From Comamonas sp. lk (GTDB lineage: Bacteria > Pseudomonadota > Gammaproteobacteria > Burkholderiales > Burkholderiaceae_C): 45,544 nt of DNA. The notes under the pieces are model-generated. The model was not told where the DNA came from and did not search any database. It was given only the letters and a program-made list of their open reading frames with translations. This document shows, in pieces, positions 18,524 to 29,652 of this stretch; the stretch's first letter is position 1, and each line of letters begins with the position of its first letter. The translations under genes and the position numbers were made by a program. Where the stretch lies: NCBI GenBank assembly GCA_945865675.1, contig CAMBFO010000009.1, positions 1-45,544 of the forward strand, given 5' to 3'.

Positions 18524-19872
18524 CGCTGCAAAACCTATTGGCACCTTTCCAGGCCACTGGCAGGGAAAGCTCTTTTCATGGTCGCCACAAAGGCCCGCAA
18601 ATTTTGGCTGATTTGGATGGATCTAACTGGGGTATTGCGGCCTACCAGGCGCGCGGCGGTTACCAAGCCCTGCGCAAGATTTTGGGCCAAGACGGTGGCG
18701 AGGGCCTGACGCAAGACCAGGTGATTGCCACGGTCAAAGAATCGGGTCTGCGTGGTCGCGGCGGTGCGGGTTTCCCGACCGGGCTGAAGTGGAGTTTTAT
18801 GCCACGCCAGTTTCCGGGACAAAAGTACCTGGTGTGCAACTCCGACGAGGGTGAGCCCGGTACCTGCAAAGACCGCGACATCATGCAGTTCAACCCGCAC
18901 GCGGTGATCGAAGGCATGGCGATTGCCGCCTATGCTATGGGCATTACCGTGGGCTACAACTACATCCACGGCGAAATTTTCCAGACTTACGAGCGCTTTG
19001 AAGCGGCTCTGGAAGAAGCGCGTGCAGCCGGTTTTCTGGGCCAGCACATCATGGGCAGCAACTTCAGTTTCCAACTGCATGCCACCCATGGCTTTGGCGC
19101 GTATATCTGCGGCGAAGAAACCGCTTTGCTCGAATCGCTGGAAGGCAAAAAAGGCCAGCCGCGCTTTAAGCCGCCATTCCCCGCCAGCTTTGGCCTGTAC
19201 GGCAAACCCACCACCATCAACAACACCGAGACCTTTGCGGCGGTGCCCTGGATCATCCGCAATGGCGGCGCGGCCTACCTGGCGTGCGGCAAGCCCAATA
19301 ACGGTGGCACCAAGATTTTTTCTGTCAGTGGCGACGTGCAGCGCCCCGGCAATTACGAAGTACCCATGGGCACGCCCTTTACTGAATTGCTGGAGATGGC
19401 CGGTGGCATGCGCGCCGGTCGCACGCTCAAGGCGGTCATCCCGGGAGGTTCGTCGGCGCCGGTATTGCCGGCCAGCATCATGATGGACATCACGATGGAC
19501 TATGACGCGATTGCCAAAGCCGGCTCGATGCTGGGGTCGGGCGCGGTCATCGTGATGGACGATACGCGTTGCATGGTCAAGTCTTTGCAGCGCCTGTCTT
19601 ACTTTTATTCGCATGAATCCTGCGGCCAATGCACCCCCTGCCGCGAGGGCACAGGCTGGCTCTGGCGCATGGTGGACCGCATTGAAAACGGCCACGGCCG
19701 CGCTAGCGACTTAGAGACACTGGACAGCGTGGCTGGCAACATCATGGGCCGTACGATTTGCGCGCTGGGCGACGCGGCGGCCATGCCAGTGCGCGGCATG
19801 CTCAAGCACTTCCGGTCCGAATTTGAACACCATATAGAGCACAAGACCTGCGTGGTCGGTGCCTACGTTTGA
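18520..19872 (+). CDS. nuoF: NADH-quinone oxidoreductase subunit F
   Basis: A 450-residue 51-kDa subunit with the NADH site, FMN and [4Fe-4S] cluster N3. Visible: the glycine-rich nucleotide motif [34 protein letters not shown] for [17 protein letters not shown], and the cluster ligands in [11 protein letters not shown] with the fourth cysteine in [11 protein letters not shown]. The start overlaps nuoE by 4 bp. Confidence 0.97.
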   Translation: MTLQNLLAPFQATGRESSFHGRHKGPQILADLDGSNWGIAAYQARGGYQALRKILGQDGGEGLTQDQVIATVKESGLRGRGGAGFPTGLKWSFMPRQFPGQKYLVCNSDEGEPGTCKDRDIMQFNPHAVIEGMAIAAYAMGITVGYNYIHGEIFQTYERFEAALEEARAAGFLGQHIMGSNFSFQLHATHGFGAYICGEETALLESLEGKKGQPRFKPPFPASFGLYGKPTTINNTETFAAVPWIIRNGGAAYLACGKPNNGGTKIFSVSGDVQRPGNYEVPMGTPFTELLEMAGGMRAGRTLKAVIPGGSSAPVLPASIMMDITMDYDAIAKAGSMLGSGAVIVMDDTRCMVKSLQRLSYFYSHESCGQCTPCREGTGWLWRMVDRIENGHGRASDLETLDSVAGNIMGRTICALGDAAAMPVRGMLKHFRSEFEHHIEHKTCVVGAYV

Positions 19873-19885
19873 TCGGTGCAGCACC

Positions 19886-22003
19886 ATGGTTGAAATAGAA
19901 CTCGACGGCAAAAAAGTAGAAGTGCTTGAAGGCAGCATGGTGATGCATGCCGCTGAAAAAGCCGGTACCTACATCCCCCACTTTTGCTACCACAAGAAGT
20001 TGAGCATTGCGGCCAATTGCCGCATGTGTTTGGTCGATATTGAAAAAGCCCCCAAGCCCATGCCCGCCTGCGCCACGCCGGTGACCAATGGCATGGTGGT
20101 CCACACCAAGAGCGACAAAGCCATCAAGGCGCAGCAATCGGTGATGGAGTTTTTGCTCATCAACCATCCGCTCGATTGCCCGATTTGCGACCAGGGCGGC
20201 GAATGCCAGTTGCAAGACTTGGCCGTGGGTTACGGCGGTTCTAACTCGCGCTACGAAGAAGAAAAGCGCGTGGTGGCGATCAAAGACGTGGGCCCGCTCA
20301 TCAGCATGCAAGAGATGAGCCGCTGCATCCATTGCACCCGCTGTGTGCGCTTTGGTCAGGAAGTGGCTGGCGTGATGGAACTGGGCATGTCGCACCGAGG
20401 CGAGCATGCGGAAATCGAAACCTTTGTCGGCCAGACGGTGGACTCCGAACTCTCGGGCAATATGATCGACATCTGCCCCGTGGGCGCCTTGACCAGCAAG
20501 CCTTTCCGCTACAGCGCCCGCACCTGGGAACTGTCACGCCGCAAGTCGGTCAGCCCGCATGATTCCACTGGCACCAACTTGGTCGTTCAGGTCAAAAACA
20601 ACCACGTCATGCGCGTAGTGCCCATGGAAAACGATGCGGTCAACGAATGCTGGATTGCCGACCGCGACCGTTTTTCTTATGAAGCCCTGAGCAGCCCAGA
20701 CCGCCTGCATACGCCCATGATCAAGCAGGGTGGCAAATGGTCTAGCGTGGATTGGCAAACCGCCCTCGAGTACGTGGCCAATGGCCTCAAGCAAATCAAG
20801 AGCAACCACGGCGCCCAGGCGCTTGGCGCTTTGGTCAGCCCGCACAGCACCCTGGAAGAACTGCACCTTGCCGCCAAGCTGGTGCGCGCTTTGGGCAGCG
20901 AAAATATAGACCACCGCTTGCGCAACCAAGATTTCACTGCCACCGATGGTGTGCGCCATTTGGGCATGCCTATGGCCGGTTTGTCGACCTTGCAGCGCGT
21001 GCTTTTGGTGGGCACGAATTTGCGCAAAGAGCATCCGCTGTTTGCCCTGCGCGTACGCCAGGCGGCGCGCAGTGGCTGCGCGGTACATGCGCTGCGCAGC
21101 GATACAGCGGACTGGGCCATATCCATCGCGCAGGATATGCAAGTCTCGTCGCAAGATTGGCTTGCGCATCTGCAATCGATTGCGGCAGCCGTGGCGCAAC
21201 TGGCCGAGACCAGCTGCCCCTACAGCGCAGCAGTGAACGAGCAGGCTTTGGCTATTGCCAAGTCCTTATTGGGTGGCGAGCGCAAAGCGGTTTTGCTGGG
21301 CAATAGTGCGGCACACCACGCGCAGGCTTCGGCCTTGCAAGCCGTCGGTGCCTGGATTGCCAGCGCCACTGGCGCAAGCTTTGGCTTCCTGACCGAAGCG
21401 GCCAATACCGTGGGCGCGCAGTTCGTTCGCGCTGAGCCAGGGCAGGGCGGTTTGCACGCCGGGCAGATGCTGGGCGGTGCGCTCAAAGCCGTTTTGCTGC
21501 TCAATAACGAGCCCGAGTTTGACAGCGCTGCGGGTGCAGCGGCGCTAGGCCAGTTGGCGCAAGCCCAAATGGTGGTCAGCCTCTCGCCCTTCAAAGCCAA
21601 TATGCAGTGCGCCGTCGTACTGCTGCCCATCGCGCCGTTTAGCGAAACCTCGGGCACCTTTGTCAATGCCGAAGGCCGGGTGCAAAGTTTCCATGCCGTG
21701 GTCAAACCGCAGGGCGAAGCCCGCCCCGCCTGGAAAGTCATGCGCGTGCTAGGCAATATGATGAAGCTCGAAGGCTTTGCCCAAGAGTCCTCGCAAGATG
21801 TGCTGCACGAAATCTTCGCGGGCGCTGCGCCTGCGCAGCTCAGCGCGGACCGCCTCAATAACGCCAGCAGCCAGCCCACCCACGCGGGCCCCGGCAGCGC
21901 GCCATGCACCGCGTCGATTTACCAACTTGACGGATTGGTGCGCCGAGCCAGCAGCCTGCAAATGACGGCCGATGCCCGCGCCAGCGTGGAGGTGCAAGCA
22001 TGA
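19886..22003 (+). CDS. nuoG: NADH-quinone oxidoreductase subunit G
   Basis: A 705-residue 75-kDa subunit. The N-terminal ferredoxin domain holds N1b ([15 protein letters not shown] and a later ACATPV). N5 has the His-x3-Cys-x2-Cys-x5-Cys pattern in [14 protein letters not shown], and N4 uses CIHCTRC plus ICPVGA. No C-x2-C-x3-C motif for the extra cluster N7 is seen in the following domain, as in mitochondrial-type enzymes. The C-terminal part is a degenerate molybdopterin-oxidoreductase domain. The ATG at 19886 is preferred over a GTG/ATG-like extension overlapping nuoF. Confidence 0.96.
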   Translation: MVEIELDGKKVEVLEGSMVMHAAEKAGTYIPHFCYHKKLSIAANCRMCLVDIEKAPKPMPACATPVTNGMVVHTKSDKAIKAQQSVMEFLLINHPLDCPICDQGGECQLQDLAVGYGGSNSRYEEEKRVVAIKDVGPLISMQEMSRCIHCTRCVRFGQEVAGVMELGMSHRGEHAEIETFVGQTVDSELSGNMIDICPVGALTSKPFRYSARTWELSRRKSVSPHDSTGTNLVVQVKNNHVMRVVPMENDAVNECWIADRDRFSYEALSSPDRLHTPMIKQGGKWSSVDWQTALEYVANGLKQIKSNHGAQALGALVSPHSTLEELHLAAKLVRALGSENIDHRLRNQDFTATDGVRHLGMPMAGLSTLQRVLLVGTNLRKEHPLFALRVRQAARSGCAVHALRSDTADWAISIAQDMQVSSQDWLAHLQSIAAAVAQLAETSCPYSAAVNEQALAIAKSLLGGERKAVLLGNSAAHHAQASALQAVGAWIASATGASFGFLTEAANTVGAQFVRAEPGQGGLHAGQMLGGALKAVLLLNNEPEFDSAAGAAALGQLAQAQMVVSLSPFKANMQCAVVLLPIAPFSETSGTFVNAEGRVQSFHAVVKPQGEARPAWKVMRVLGNMMKLEGFAQESSQDVLHEIFAGAAPAQLSADRLNNASSQPTHAGPGSAPCTASIYQLDGLVRRASSLQMTADARASVEVQA

Positions 22004-23076
22004 TCGACGCGATCTACAACGCAGGCCTGCAAGCCTTCGCTGCCACTTGGTGGGCCGCTGTGGTCTGGCCTGTGGTTTGGACCCTGATGAAGATTGTGGT
22101 CGTGCTTTTGCCTTTGCTGGGCGCCGTGGCCTACCTCACGCTGTGGGAACGTAAATTTTTGGGCTGGATGCAAGTGCGCGTTGGCCCCAACCGCGTCGGG
22201 CCTTTGGGTCTGTTGCAGCCGATAGCCGATGCGCTCAAGTTGCTGACGAAAGAAATTTTGGTGCCCGCAGCCGCCAACCGAGGTCTGTTTTTTATCGGCC
22301 CGATTCTCACCATCATGCCGGCGCTGGCCGCCTGGGCCGTTGTGCCCTTCGGTCCGGACGTGGCCCTGGCCAATATCAACGCCGGTTTGTTGTTTGTGAT
22401 GGCGATCACCTCCATGGAAGTCTATGGCGTGGTCATCGCCGGCTGGGCGTCCAATTCCAAATACGCCTTTCTGGGCGCCTTGCGCGCTTCTGCGCAAATG
22501 GTGAGCTACGAAATCGCCATGGGCTTTTGCCTGGTCGTGGTCTTGATGGTGACCGGCAGTATGAACATGAGCGTCATCGTGACTGAGCAGGCCAAAGGCC
22601 TGTTTGCCGACCAGGGCCTGGGCTTTTTGTCCTGGAACTGGCTGCCGCTCTTACCGATTTTTGTGGTTTATGTCATCTCCGGCCTGGCCGAAACCAACCG
22701 CCATCCGTTTGATGTGGTCGAGGGCGAGGCCGAGATCGTGGCGGGCCATATGGTGGAGTACTCCGGCATGTCGTATGCCATGTTTTATCTGGCCGAGTAC
22801 GCCAATATGTGGCTGGTGTCAATTTTGGCGGCGGTGATGTTTTTGGGCGGCTGGCTCTCGCCAGTGGCTGCGCTTGACTGGATTCCCGGCGGCATCTGGC
22901 TGGGCCTGAAAACCTGTGCCATTGTCAGCCTGTTCATCTGGGTGCGCGCCACTTTTCCGCGCTTTCGCTATGACCAGATCATGCGTCTGGGCTGGAAAAT
23001 CTTTATCCCTGTCACCCTGGTCTGGTTGGTAGTGGTGGGCGGCTGGATGCAGACCTCATTCAATATCTGGAAGTAA
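22000..23076 (+). CDS. nuoH: NADH-quinone oxidoreductase subunit H
   Basis: A 358-residue membrane subunit with about eight hydrophobic segments; it links the quinone cavity to the proton channels. Signatures: [19 protein letters not shown] with the following [16 protein letters not shown], and the acidic loop [20 protein letters not shown] before the [14 protein letters not shown] segment. The start overlaps the nuoG stop by 4 bp. Confidence 0.97.
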   Translation: MIDAIYNAGLQAFAATWWAAVVWPVVWTLMKIVVVLLPLLGAVAYLTLWERKFLGWMQVRVGPNRVGPLGLLQPIADALKLLTKEILVPAAANRGLFFIGPILTIMPALAAWAVVPFGPDVALANINAGLLFVMAITSMEVYGVVIAGWASNSKYAFLGALRASAQMVSYEIAMGFCLVVVLMVTGSMNMSVIVTEQAKGLFADQGLGFLSWNWLPLLPIFVVYVISGLAETNRHPFDVVEGEAEIVAGHMVEYSGMSYAMFYLAEYANMWLVSILAAVMFLGGWLSPVAALDWIPGGIWLGLKTCAIVSLFIWVRATFPRFRYDQIMRLGWKIFIPVTLVWLVVVGGWMQTSFNIWK

Positions 23077-23085
23077 GAGACAGAC

Positions 23086-23601
23086 ATGCCAAGCATTGCT
23101 TATAAGCCCGCTGCCTTTTCGCTCAAAGATTTTTTGCTCAGCTTTTTGCTGATCGAACTGTTCAAAGGCATGGCGCTGACCATGCGTTACGCCTTCCGCA
23201 AAAAATTTACGGTGCAGTTTCCGGAAGAAAAAACGCCGCTGTCGCCGCGCTTTCGCGGCCTGCACGCGCTACGCCGCTATGAAAACGGGGAAGAGCGTTG
23301 CATCGCCTGCAAACTCTGCGAAGCCGTGTGCCCGGCGATGGCGATCACCATCGAATCCGACGTGCGCGAAGACGGCTCGCGCCGCACCACGCGCTATGAC
23401 ATCGACCTGACCAAGTGCATTTTTTGCGGCTTTTGCGAAGAGAGCTGCCCGGTGGACTCGATAGTGGAGACGCACATACTGGAATACCACGGTGAAAAAC
23501 GCGGCGACCTGTATTTCACCAAAGACATGCTGCTAGCGGTCGGGGACCGCTATGAAGCCGAGATCGCTGCAGCCAAGCAGGCGGATGCCAAGTACCGCTA
23601 A
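23086..23601 (+). CDS. nuoI: NADH-quinone oxidoreductase subunit I
   Basis: A 171-residue peripheral subunit with two [4Fe-4S] ferredoxin motifs, [12 protein letters not shown] and [12 protein letters not shown], for clusters N6a and N6b that pass electrons to N2 in NuoB. An N-terminal amphipathic segment ([19 protein letters not shown]) anchors it at the membrane surface. It starts 9 bases after the nuoH stop. Confidence 0.97.
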   Translation: MPSIAYKPAAFSLKDFLLSFLLIELFKGMALTMRYAFRKKFTVQFPEEKTPLSPRFRGLHALRRYENGEERCIACKLCEAVCPAMAITIESDVREDGSRRTTRYDIDLTKCIFCGFCEESCPVDSIVETHILEYHGEKRGDLYFTKDMLLAVGDRYEAEIAAAKQADAKYR

Positions 23602-23625
23602 GCGCCTGCAAGAAAGATTGCCACC

Positions 23626-24279
23626 ATGAGTGTTACCACCGGTCTGTTCTACGCCTTTTCGGCGGTCTTGCTGATTGCGGCGTTTAGGGTTATTACCGCC
23701 CGCAACCCGGTGCATGCCGCTTTGTTTTTGGTGCTCACCTTTTTCCAGGCCGCCATGATCTGGATGCTGCTCAAAGCCGAGTTCCTGTCGATTACGCTGG
23801 TGCTGGTCTATGTCGGCGCGGTGATGGTGCTGTTCCTGTTCGTGGTGATGATGATGGACATCAACGTCGAAAACCTGCGCGTAGGCTTTTGGAACCACTT
23901 CCCGCTGGCCGCTGCGGTGGGCGTGGTGATTGCGCTGGAAATGGCGGCGGTTTTGCTGGGTGGTTTTCGTGTGGTCGATGACCCGGCGGCTGCCAATAAT
24001 GCAATAGGCGGCCCGTCCAACACCCAGCAGCTGGGCAAGCTGCTCTACACCGAATACATCTATCCCTTGGAAATCGCCGCTGCGATTTTGCTCGTGGCCA
24101 TGATTGCCGCGATCGCGCTGACCTTGCGTGCGCGCAAAGACAGCAAATACGTCAGCCCCGGCGACCAGGTGCGTGTCAAAGCGCAAGACCGCATGACGGT
24201 GCTCAAGATGGACGCTACGCAAGATGCCCCCGCGCCTGCGCCCCCCGAGGCCGCGGCCCCACCGGAGACCAAAGCATGA
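23626..24279 (+). CDS. nuoJ: NADH-quinone oxidoreductase subunit J
   Basis: A 217-residue membrane subunit with five hydrophobic segments. The conserved third segment reads [20 protein letters not shown] and contains the pi-bulge region involved in coupling. The C-terminal 30 residues are a soluble Ala/Pro-rich tail ([12 protein letters not shown]) absent from E. coli NuoJ but usual in this group. The stop overlaps the nuoK start by 4 bp. Confidence 0.96.
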   Translation: MSVTTGLFYAFSAVLLIAAFRVITARNPVHAALFLVLTFFQAAMIWMLLKAEFLSITLVLVYVGAVMVLFLFVVMMMDINVENLRVGFWNHFPLAAAVGVVIALEMAAVLLGGFRVVDDPAAANNAIGGPSNTQQLGKLLYTEYIYPLEIAAAILLVAMIAAIALTLRARKDSKYVSPGDQVRVKAQDRMTVLKMDATQDAPAPAPPEAAAPPETKA

Positions 24280-24590
24280 TGAAGACCCTGACACTGGGCC
24301 ACTTTCTGTCCCTGGGCGCGATGTTGTTTGCGCTTTCGGTAGTGGGCATCTTTTTAAACCGTCGCAACCTGATTGTGTTGCTCATGGCCATCGAGCTGAT
24401 GCTGCTGGCGGTGAACACCAATTTCGTCGCCTTCTCGCATTACCTCAACGATATGCATGGCCAGGTGTTCGTGTTTTTTATCCTGACGGTGGCCGCTGCC
24501 GAGTCGGCGATCGGCCTGGCGATTTTGGTGCTCTTGTTCCGGGCCAAGTCCAGCATTAGCGTGGACGAACTCAATACGCTCAAGGGCTAA
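24276..24590 (+). CDS. nuoK: NADH-quinone oxidoreductase subunit K
   Basis: A 104-residue, three-helix membrane subunit of the MrpC family. The two buried glutamates of the proton-transfer line are visible in [16 protein letters not shown] and [17 protein letters not shown]. Translation from the ATG at 24276 overlaps nuoJ; the next codon is also ATG. Confidence 0.96.
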   Translation: MMKTLTLGHFLSLGAMLFALSVVGIFLNRRNLIVLLMAIELMLLAVNTNFVAFSHYLNDMHGQVFVFFILTVAAAESAIGLAILVLLFRAKSSISVDELNTLKG

Positions 24591-24597
24591 GACAACG

Positions 24598-26619
24598 ATG
24601 CAAGCAAGTCTCAACGCAGCCACGCTGCTTATCGTGCCGCTGGCCCCACTGGTCGGCGCGCTGCTGGCCGGCATTCTCGGCACCCAATTTGGCGGTAAGC
24701 GCATCGGGCGCAGGCTCACCCACAGCCTGACGATTGCCGGGGTGCTCATCTCCTTCATCATCTCGGTACTGACATTACAAGCGGTGGTCCAAAGCGGCGC
24801 GCGTCTGAACGAAACGCTGTACACCTGGATGGTGATCGGCGACTTGAAAATGGAAATCGGCTTTTTGGTCGACGGCCTGACCGCCATGATGATGTGCGTG
24901 GTGACCTTTGTGTCGCTGATGGTGCACATCTACACCATTGGCTATATGGACGAGGACGAGGGCTACAACCGCTTCTTTTCCTATATCTCCCTCTTCACCT
25001 TCTCCATGCTGATGCTGGTCATGAGCAACAACCTCTTGCAGCTTTTCTTTGGTTGGGAGGCGGTGGGCCTGGTGTCCTACTTGCTGATCGGTTTTTGGTA
25101 CAACAAACCCAGCGCTATTTTTGCGAACATGAAAGCCTTTTTGGTCAACCGGGTGGGCGACTTTGGTTTCATCCTGGGCATAGGCCTCATCGCCGCATTT
25201 GCCGGCACGCTCAATTACGCCGAGATATTTGCCAAAGCTCCCGAACTGGCGGCGCTGACCCTGCCTGGCACCACTTGGATGCTGCTCACGGTGGCCTGCA
25301 TTTGTTTGTTCATTGGCGCCATGGGCAAATCGGCACAGTTCCCCTTGCATGTTTGGTTGCCTGACTCCATGGAAGGCCCCACACCTATCTCCGCGCTCAT
25401 CCACGCGGCCACTATGGTGACCGCGGGTATCTTTATGGTGGCGCGCATGTCGCCGCTGTTTGAGTTGTCCGATACCGCCCTTAATTTGGTATTGGTCGTG
25501 GGCGCCATCACCGCCTTGTTCATGGGCTTTTTGGGCATTATCCAAAACGACATCAAGCGGGTGGTGGCCTATTCCACGCTGTCGCAGCTAGGGTACATGA
25601 CGGTGGCCTTGGGCGCCTCGGCCTACTCGGTGGCGGTATTCCATTTGATGACACACGCGTTTTTCAAGGCCTTGTTATTCCTAGGCGCAGGCTCAGTCAT
25701 CATCGGCATGCACCACAACCAGGACATTCGCTGGATGGGCGGCGTGCGCAAATACATGCCGATCACCTGGATCACCTCCTTGCTCGGATCGCTGGCCCTC
25801 ATTGGCACACCGTTTTTTGCCGGTTTCTACTCCAAAGACAGCATTATTGAAGCCGTAGCCGAAAGCCATTTGCCTGCCGCTGGTTTTGCGCATTTTGCGG
25901 TCTTGGCCGGTGTGTTTGTGACCGCGTTCTATTCTTTCCGCATGTACTTTTTGGTCTTCCACGGCAAAGAGCGCTACGACCAAAACCCCGATGCCCACCA
26001 CGGCCACGATGACCATGGCCATGGCGCTCACCACCACAGCCCGCATGAGTCGCCCTGGGTGGTGTGGTTGCCGCTGGTGATGCTGGCGATCCCCTCGGTC
26101 GTCATTGGATTTATGACCATAGAGCCCATGCTGTTTGGCGAGTTTTTCAAAGACGCCATCCTCGTGGATAGCACACGCCACCACGCGATGCAGGGATTGG
26201 AAGAAGCTTTCCATGGCCCGGTGGCCATGGCGCTGCATGCGTTGGGCACTGCGCCATTTTGGCTGGCGCTGGCGGGTGTGGTCACGGCTTGGTATATGTA
26301 TCTGATTAACCCAGCCGTACCTGCAGCCATCGGGCGCGGCCTGCGGCCCTTGGTGGTTTTGTTGGAAAACAAATACTACATGGACTGGTTCAATGAAAAC
26401 GTATTGGCGCGCGGCGCGCGCATGTTGGGCGATGGCTTGTGGAAGGGCGGCGACAAGGCGATCATTGACGGGTTCTTCGTCAACGGCTCTTGGAAGCTGG
26501 TGGGCTGGGTATCCAAGCGGGTGCGCGGCTTGCAGTCTGGCTACCTGTACCACTACGCGCTGGTCATGATTTTGGGCATTTTTGTCCTCATGACCTATTT
26601 CGTCTGGCTCAACAAATAA
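24598..26619 (+). CDS. nuoL: NADH-quinone oxidoreductase subunit L
   Basis: A 673-residue antiporter-like subunit, the distal proton pump. The core contains FFGWEAVGLVSYLLIGFWY (with the channel glutamate), GAMGKSAQFPLHVWLPDSME and GPTPISALIHAATMVTAG. The C-terminal extension includes the lateral helix and a final transmembrane segment. Between about residues 460 and 488 lies a histidine-rich loop (HHGHDDHGHGAHHHSPH) on the extramembrane side. The gene starts 7 bases after nuoK. Confidence 0.97.
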   Translation: MQASLNAATLLIVPLAPLVGALLAGILGTQFGGKRIGRRLTHSLTIAGVLISFIISVLTLQAVVQSGARLNETLYTWMVIGDLKMEIGFLVDGLTAMMMCVVTFVSLMVHIYTIGYMDEDEGYNRFFSYISLFTFSMLMLVMSNNLLQLFFGWEAVGLVSYLLIGFWYNKPSAIFANMKAFLVNRVGDFGFILGIGLIAAFAGTLNYAEIFAKAPELAALTLPGTTWMLLTVACICLFIGAMGKSAQFPLHVWLPDSMEGPTPISALIHAATMVTAGIFMVARMSPLFELSDTALNLVLVVGAITALFMGFLGIIQNDIKRVVAYSTLSQLGYMTVALGASAYSVAVFHLMTHAFFKALLFLGAGSVIIGMHHNQDIRWMGGVRKYMPITWITSLLGSLALIGTPFFAGFYSKDSIIEAVAESHLPAAGFAHFAVLAGVFVTAFYSFRMYFLVFHGKERYDQNPDAHHGHDDHGHGAHHHSPHESPWVVWLPLVMLAIPSVVIGFMTIEPMLFGEFFKDAILVDSTRHHAMQGLEEAFHGPVAMALHALGTAPFWLALAGVVTAWYMYLINPAVPAAIGRGLRPLVVLLENKYYMDWFNENVLARGARMLGDGLWKGGDKAIIDGFFVNGSWKLVGWVSKRVRGLQSGYLYHYALVMILGIFVLMTYFVWLNK

Positions 26620-26632
26620 GGAAAAAATACCC

Positions 26633-28108
26633 ATGGGATTGTTGAGCCTTGCTATTTGGACGCCGATTGTTTTTGGCGTCGTGCTGCTGGCCCTGGGTCG
26701 GGACGACCAGGCCCGCGCGGTGCGCTGGGTAGCGCTGATCGGAGCTTTGGCAGGTTTTCTGGTGACCCTGCCACTGTATGCCGGGTTCCAACTGGGCACC
26801 GCAGAAATGCAGTTTGTTGAACACAGCGGGTGGATAGAGCGTTTCAATGTCAATTACCACCTGGGCGTGGACGGCATCTCGTTCTGGTTTGTGCTGCTGA
26901 CGGCGTTTATCAATGTGGTGGTGGTCATTGCCGGGTGGGAAGTGATTACCCACAAAGTCAACCAGTACATGGCCGCATTCCTGATTTTGTCGGGCCTGAT
27001 GATCGGGGTGTTTAGCGCTTTGGACGGCCTTTTGTTCTACGTGTTTTTCGAAGCTACGCTGATACCCATGTACCTCATCATCGGTATCTGGGGCGGCCCC
27101 AACAAGATTTACGCCGCGTTCAAGTTTTTCCTCTACACCTTGCTCGGCTCGCTGCTGACTTTGGTTGCGCTGATTTACCTCTACATCACGTCCAACGGCA
27201 GTTTTGATATTGCCACCTGGCATGCTTTGCCACTAGGCCAAACCGCGCAGACTGCCATCTTCTTTGCCTTCTTCGCGGCCTTTGCCGTCAAGGTGCCGAT
27301 GTGGCCGGTGCATACCTGGTTGCCGGATGTCCACGTAGAAGCGCCTACCGGCGGCTCTGCGGTGTTGGCGGCCATCATGCTCAAGTTGGGCGCCTATGGT
27401 TTTCTGCGCTTTTCGCTGCCGATTGCACCGGATGCTGCGCACGAGTGGGCCGGCCTCATGATTGCCTTGTCTTTGGTGGCGGTGATTTATGTGGGCCTGG
27501 TCGCCTTGGTGCAGCAGGACATGAAAAAACTCGTGGCCTATTCCTCCGTGGCCCACATGGGTTTTGTGACCTTGGGCTTTTTCATCTTTAACGACTTGGG
27601 CATGGCCGGCGGCATTGTGCAAATGATTGCGCACGGCTTTGTCTCTGCCGCTATGTTCCTGTCCATCGGCGTTTTGTACGATCGGGTGCACTCGCGCGAA
27701 ATTGCCAGCTACGGCGGCGTGGTCAATACCATGCCGCGTTTTGCCGCGTTTTCGCTGTTGTTTGCCATGGCCAATTGCGGCTTGCCTGGCACTGCAGGCT
27801 TTGTAGGCGAGTGGATGGTGATTTTGGCCGCCGTGAAGTTCAATTTCTGGATTGGCATGGCCTCGGCCAGCGCCCTGATTTTTGGCGCTGCCTATACCTT
27901 GTGGATGTTCAAGCGCGTCTACTTGGGCCCGGTCGCCAACCGCCATGTCAAGGAATTGCAAGACATCAATGCGCGTGAATTTTTCATGCTGGCCTTGCTG
28001 GCTGTTGCGGTGCTTTATATGGGCATCCACCCCAAACCCTTTACCGATGTAATGGATGCTTCGGTGGCCAGTCTGCTTCAGCACGTGGCCCAGTCCAAGC
28101 TGCATTGA
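26633..28108 (+). CDS. nuoM: NADH-quinone oxidoreductase subunit M
   Basis: A 491-residue antiporter-like proton-pumping subunit. Signatures: YHLGVDGISFWFVLLTAF, VFFEATLIPMYLIIGIWGG with the essential glutamate, KVPMWPVHTWLPDVHVEAPT and SVAHMGFVTLGFF. About fourteen hydrophobic segments are expected and consistent with the sequence. It follows nuoL after a short AAGGAAAA-containing spacer that supplies a ribosome-binding site. Confidence 0.97.
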   Translation: MGLLSLAIWTPIVFGVVLLALGRDDQARAVRWVALIGALAGFLVTLPLYAGFQLGTAEMQFVEHSGWIERFNVNYHLGVDGISFWFVLLTAFINVVVVIAGWEVITHKVNQYMAAFLILSGLMIGVFSALDGLLFYVFFEATLIPMYLIIGIWGGPNKIYAAFKFFLYTLLGSLLTLVALIYLYITSNGSFDIATWHALPLGQTAQTAIFFAFFAAFAVKVPMWPVHTWLPDVHVEAPTGGSAVLAAIMLKLGAYGFLRFSLPIAPDAAHEWAGLMIALSLVAVIYVGLVALVQQDMKKLVAYSSVAHMGFVTLGFFIFNDLGMAGGIVQMIAHGFVSAAMFLSIGVLYDRVHSREIASYGGVVNTMPRFAAFSLLFAMANCGLPGTAGFVGEWMVILAAVKFNFWIGMASASALIFGAAYTLWMFKRVYLGPVANRHVKELQDINAREFFMLALLAVAVLYMGIHPKPFTDVMDASVASLLQHVAQSKLH

Positions 28109-28132
28109 TGGCTGCGAATTGAGAAACACACC

Positions 28133-29620
28133 ATGATCGATCAAATCAGCTGGATTGCTATTTTTCCCGAGGCCCTGCTTTTGGCCATGGCCTGCGCCAT
28201 CGCCTTGCTGGACCTGCGCGCCCAAGGGCCGCTGCGCGGTTACACCTATACGCTCACGCTGATCACCTTGGGCTTGGTTGCGCTGATCGAAGGCTTTTTT
28301 GCCACTACCGGCCTGACGCTGTACGGCTTTGGCAATATGGTGGTGGCCGACACTATGGCCGCGTGGCTAAAGTGCTTTGCCACGCTGGCAGTGATGGTCA
28401 CCCTGGTCTTTGGCCGCCCCTATGCCGCTGCACGTGACATGCTGCGTGGCGGCGAGTTGTTTACCCTGTCCATGTTTGCCTTGCTTGGCATGTTCATCAT
28501 GATTTCGGGTAACAACTTCCTCGTCATTTATATGGGCCTGGAGCTGCTCACCCTGTCCAGCTACGCGCTCGTAGCACTGCGCCGTGATCATGCGCAAGCC
28601 GTCGAAGCGGCGATGAAGTATTTTGTGCTGGGCGCCATGGCCTCGGGCTTTTTGCTCTACGGCATGTCCATGCTCTACGGCGCCACCGGCTCGCTGGATA
28701 TCAACGAAGTGTTCAGCGCCATCTCTACCGGCCATGTGCGCCACCAGGTGCTGGTCTTTGGCTTGGTGTTCATCGTATCGGGCCTGGCCTTTAAGCTGGG
28801 CGTGGTGCCGTTTCATATGTGGATCCCCGATGTCTATCAAGGCGCGCCCACGGCGGTCACGCTGATGATTGGCGGCGCACCTAAGCTGGCGGCCTTTGCC
28901 ATCACTATGCGCTTGCTGGTGGAAGGCATGTTGCCATTGGCCATCGACTGGCAGCAAATGTTGATGCTGCTCTCAGTGGCCTCGCTGTTCATCGGCAACT
29001 TTGCCGCCATTGCGCAAACCAATGTCAAGCGCATGCTGGCTTTCTCCACCATTGCCCAAATGGGCTTTGTGCTCATCGGTATCTTCTCGGGCGTCATCAA
29101 TGGCAACACCATTTCTACCGCTAACGCCTACAGCTCGGCCATGTTTTATGTAGTCAGCTATGTGCTCACCACCTTGGCAGCGTTTGGCGTCATCATGCTG
29201 CTGGCGCGCGAAGGTTTTGAAAGCGAAGAGATAGCCGACTTTGCCGGCCTGAACCAACGCAGCCCGCTCTATGCCGGGGTCATGGCCGCTTGCATGTTTT
29301 CTATGGCCGGTATCCCGCCGCTGGTGGGGTTTTACGCCAAGCTCTCGGTACTGCAAGCGCTGATCGCCTCGGGCCAGGCCATGCATATCGGCCTGGCGGT
29401 GTTTGCCGTGCTGATGTCGCTGGTGGGCGCTTTCTATTACCTGCGCTTGGTCAAGGTCATGTATTTCGATGCGCCTATTACCGCCAGCGAAGTGGTGGCG
29501 GGTGCCGATGTGCGCATTGTGCTAGCCATCAACGGCGCTTTGGTTTTGCTGCTCGGCATCTTCCCCGCTGGCCTGATGGCTTTGTCAGCCCAGTCCGTCT
29601 TGCAGATGCTGGGCACTTGA
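28133..29620 (+). CDS. nuoN: NADH-quinone oxidoreductase subunit N
   Basis: A 495-residue antiporter-like subunit, last of the nuo operon. It shows YMGLELLTLSSYALVALRRD with the conserved glutamate, FKLGVVPFHMWIPDVYQGAPT, and AFSTIAQMGFVLIGI. The 24-base gap from nuoM contains AATTGAGAAA before the ATG. With the preceding 13 genes it completes a proton-pumping complex I of the 14-subunit type with separate nuoC and nuoD. Confidence 0.97.
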   Translation: MIDQISWIAIFPEALLLAMACAIALLDLRAQGPLRGYTYTLTLITLGLVALIEGFFATTGLTLYGFGNMVVADTMAAWLKCFATLAVMVTLVFGRPYAAARDMLRGGELFTLSMFALLGMFIMISGNNFLVIYMGLELLTLSSYALVALRRDHAQAVEAAMKYFVLGAMASGFLLYGMSMLYGATGSLDINEVFSAISTGHVRHQVLVFGLVFIVSGLAFKLGVVPFHMWIPDVYQGAPTAVTLMIGGAPKLAAFAITMRLLVEGMLPLAIDWQQMLMLLSVASLFIGNFAAIAQTNVKRMLAFSTIAQMGFVLIGIFSGVINGNTISTANAYSSAMFYVVSYVLTTLAAFGVIMLLAREGFESEEIADFAGLNQRSPLYAGVMAACMFSMAGIPPLVGFYAKLSVLQALIASGQAMHIGLAVFAVLMSLVGAFYYLRLVKVMYFDAPITASEVVAGADVRIVLAINGALVLLLGIFPAGLMALSAQSVLQMLGT

Positions 29621-29652
29621 ATCCCGCTTGGTTTTTGGGCGGGTAGAAGGCT

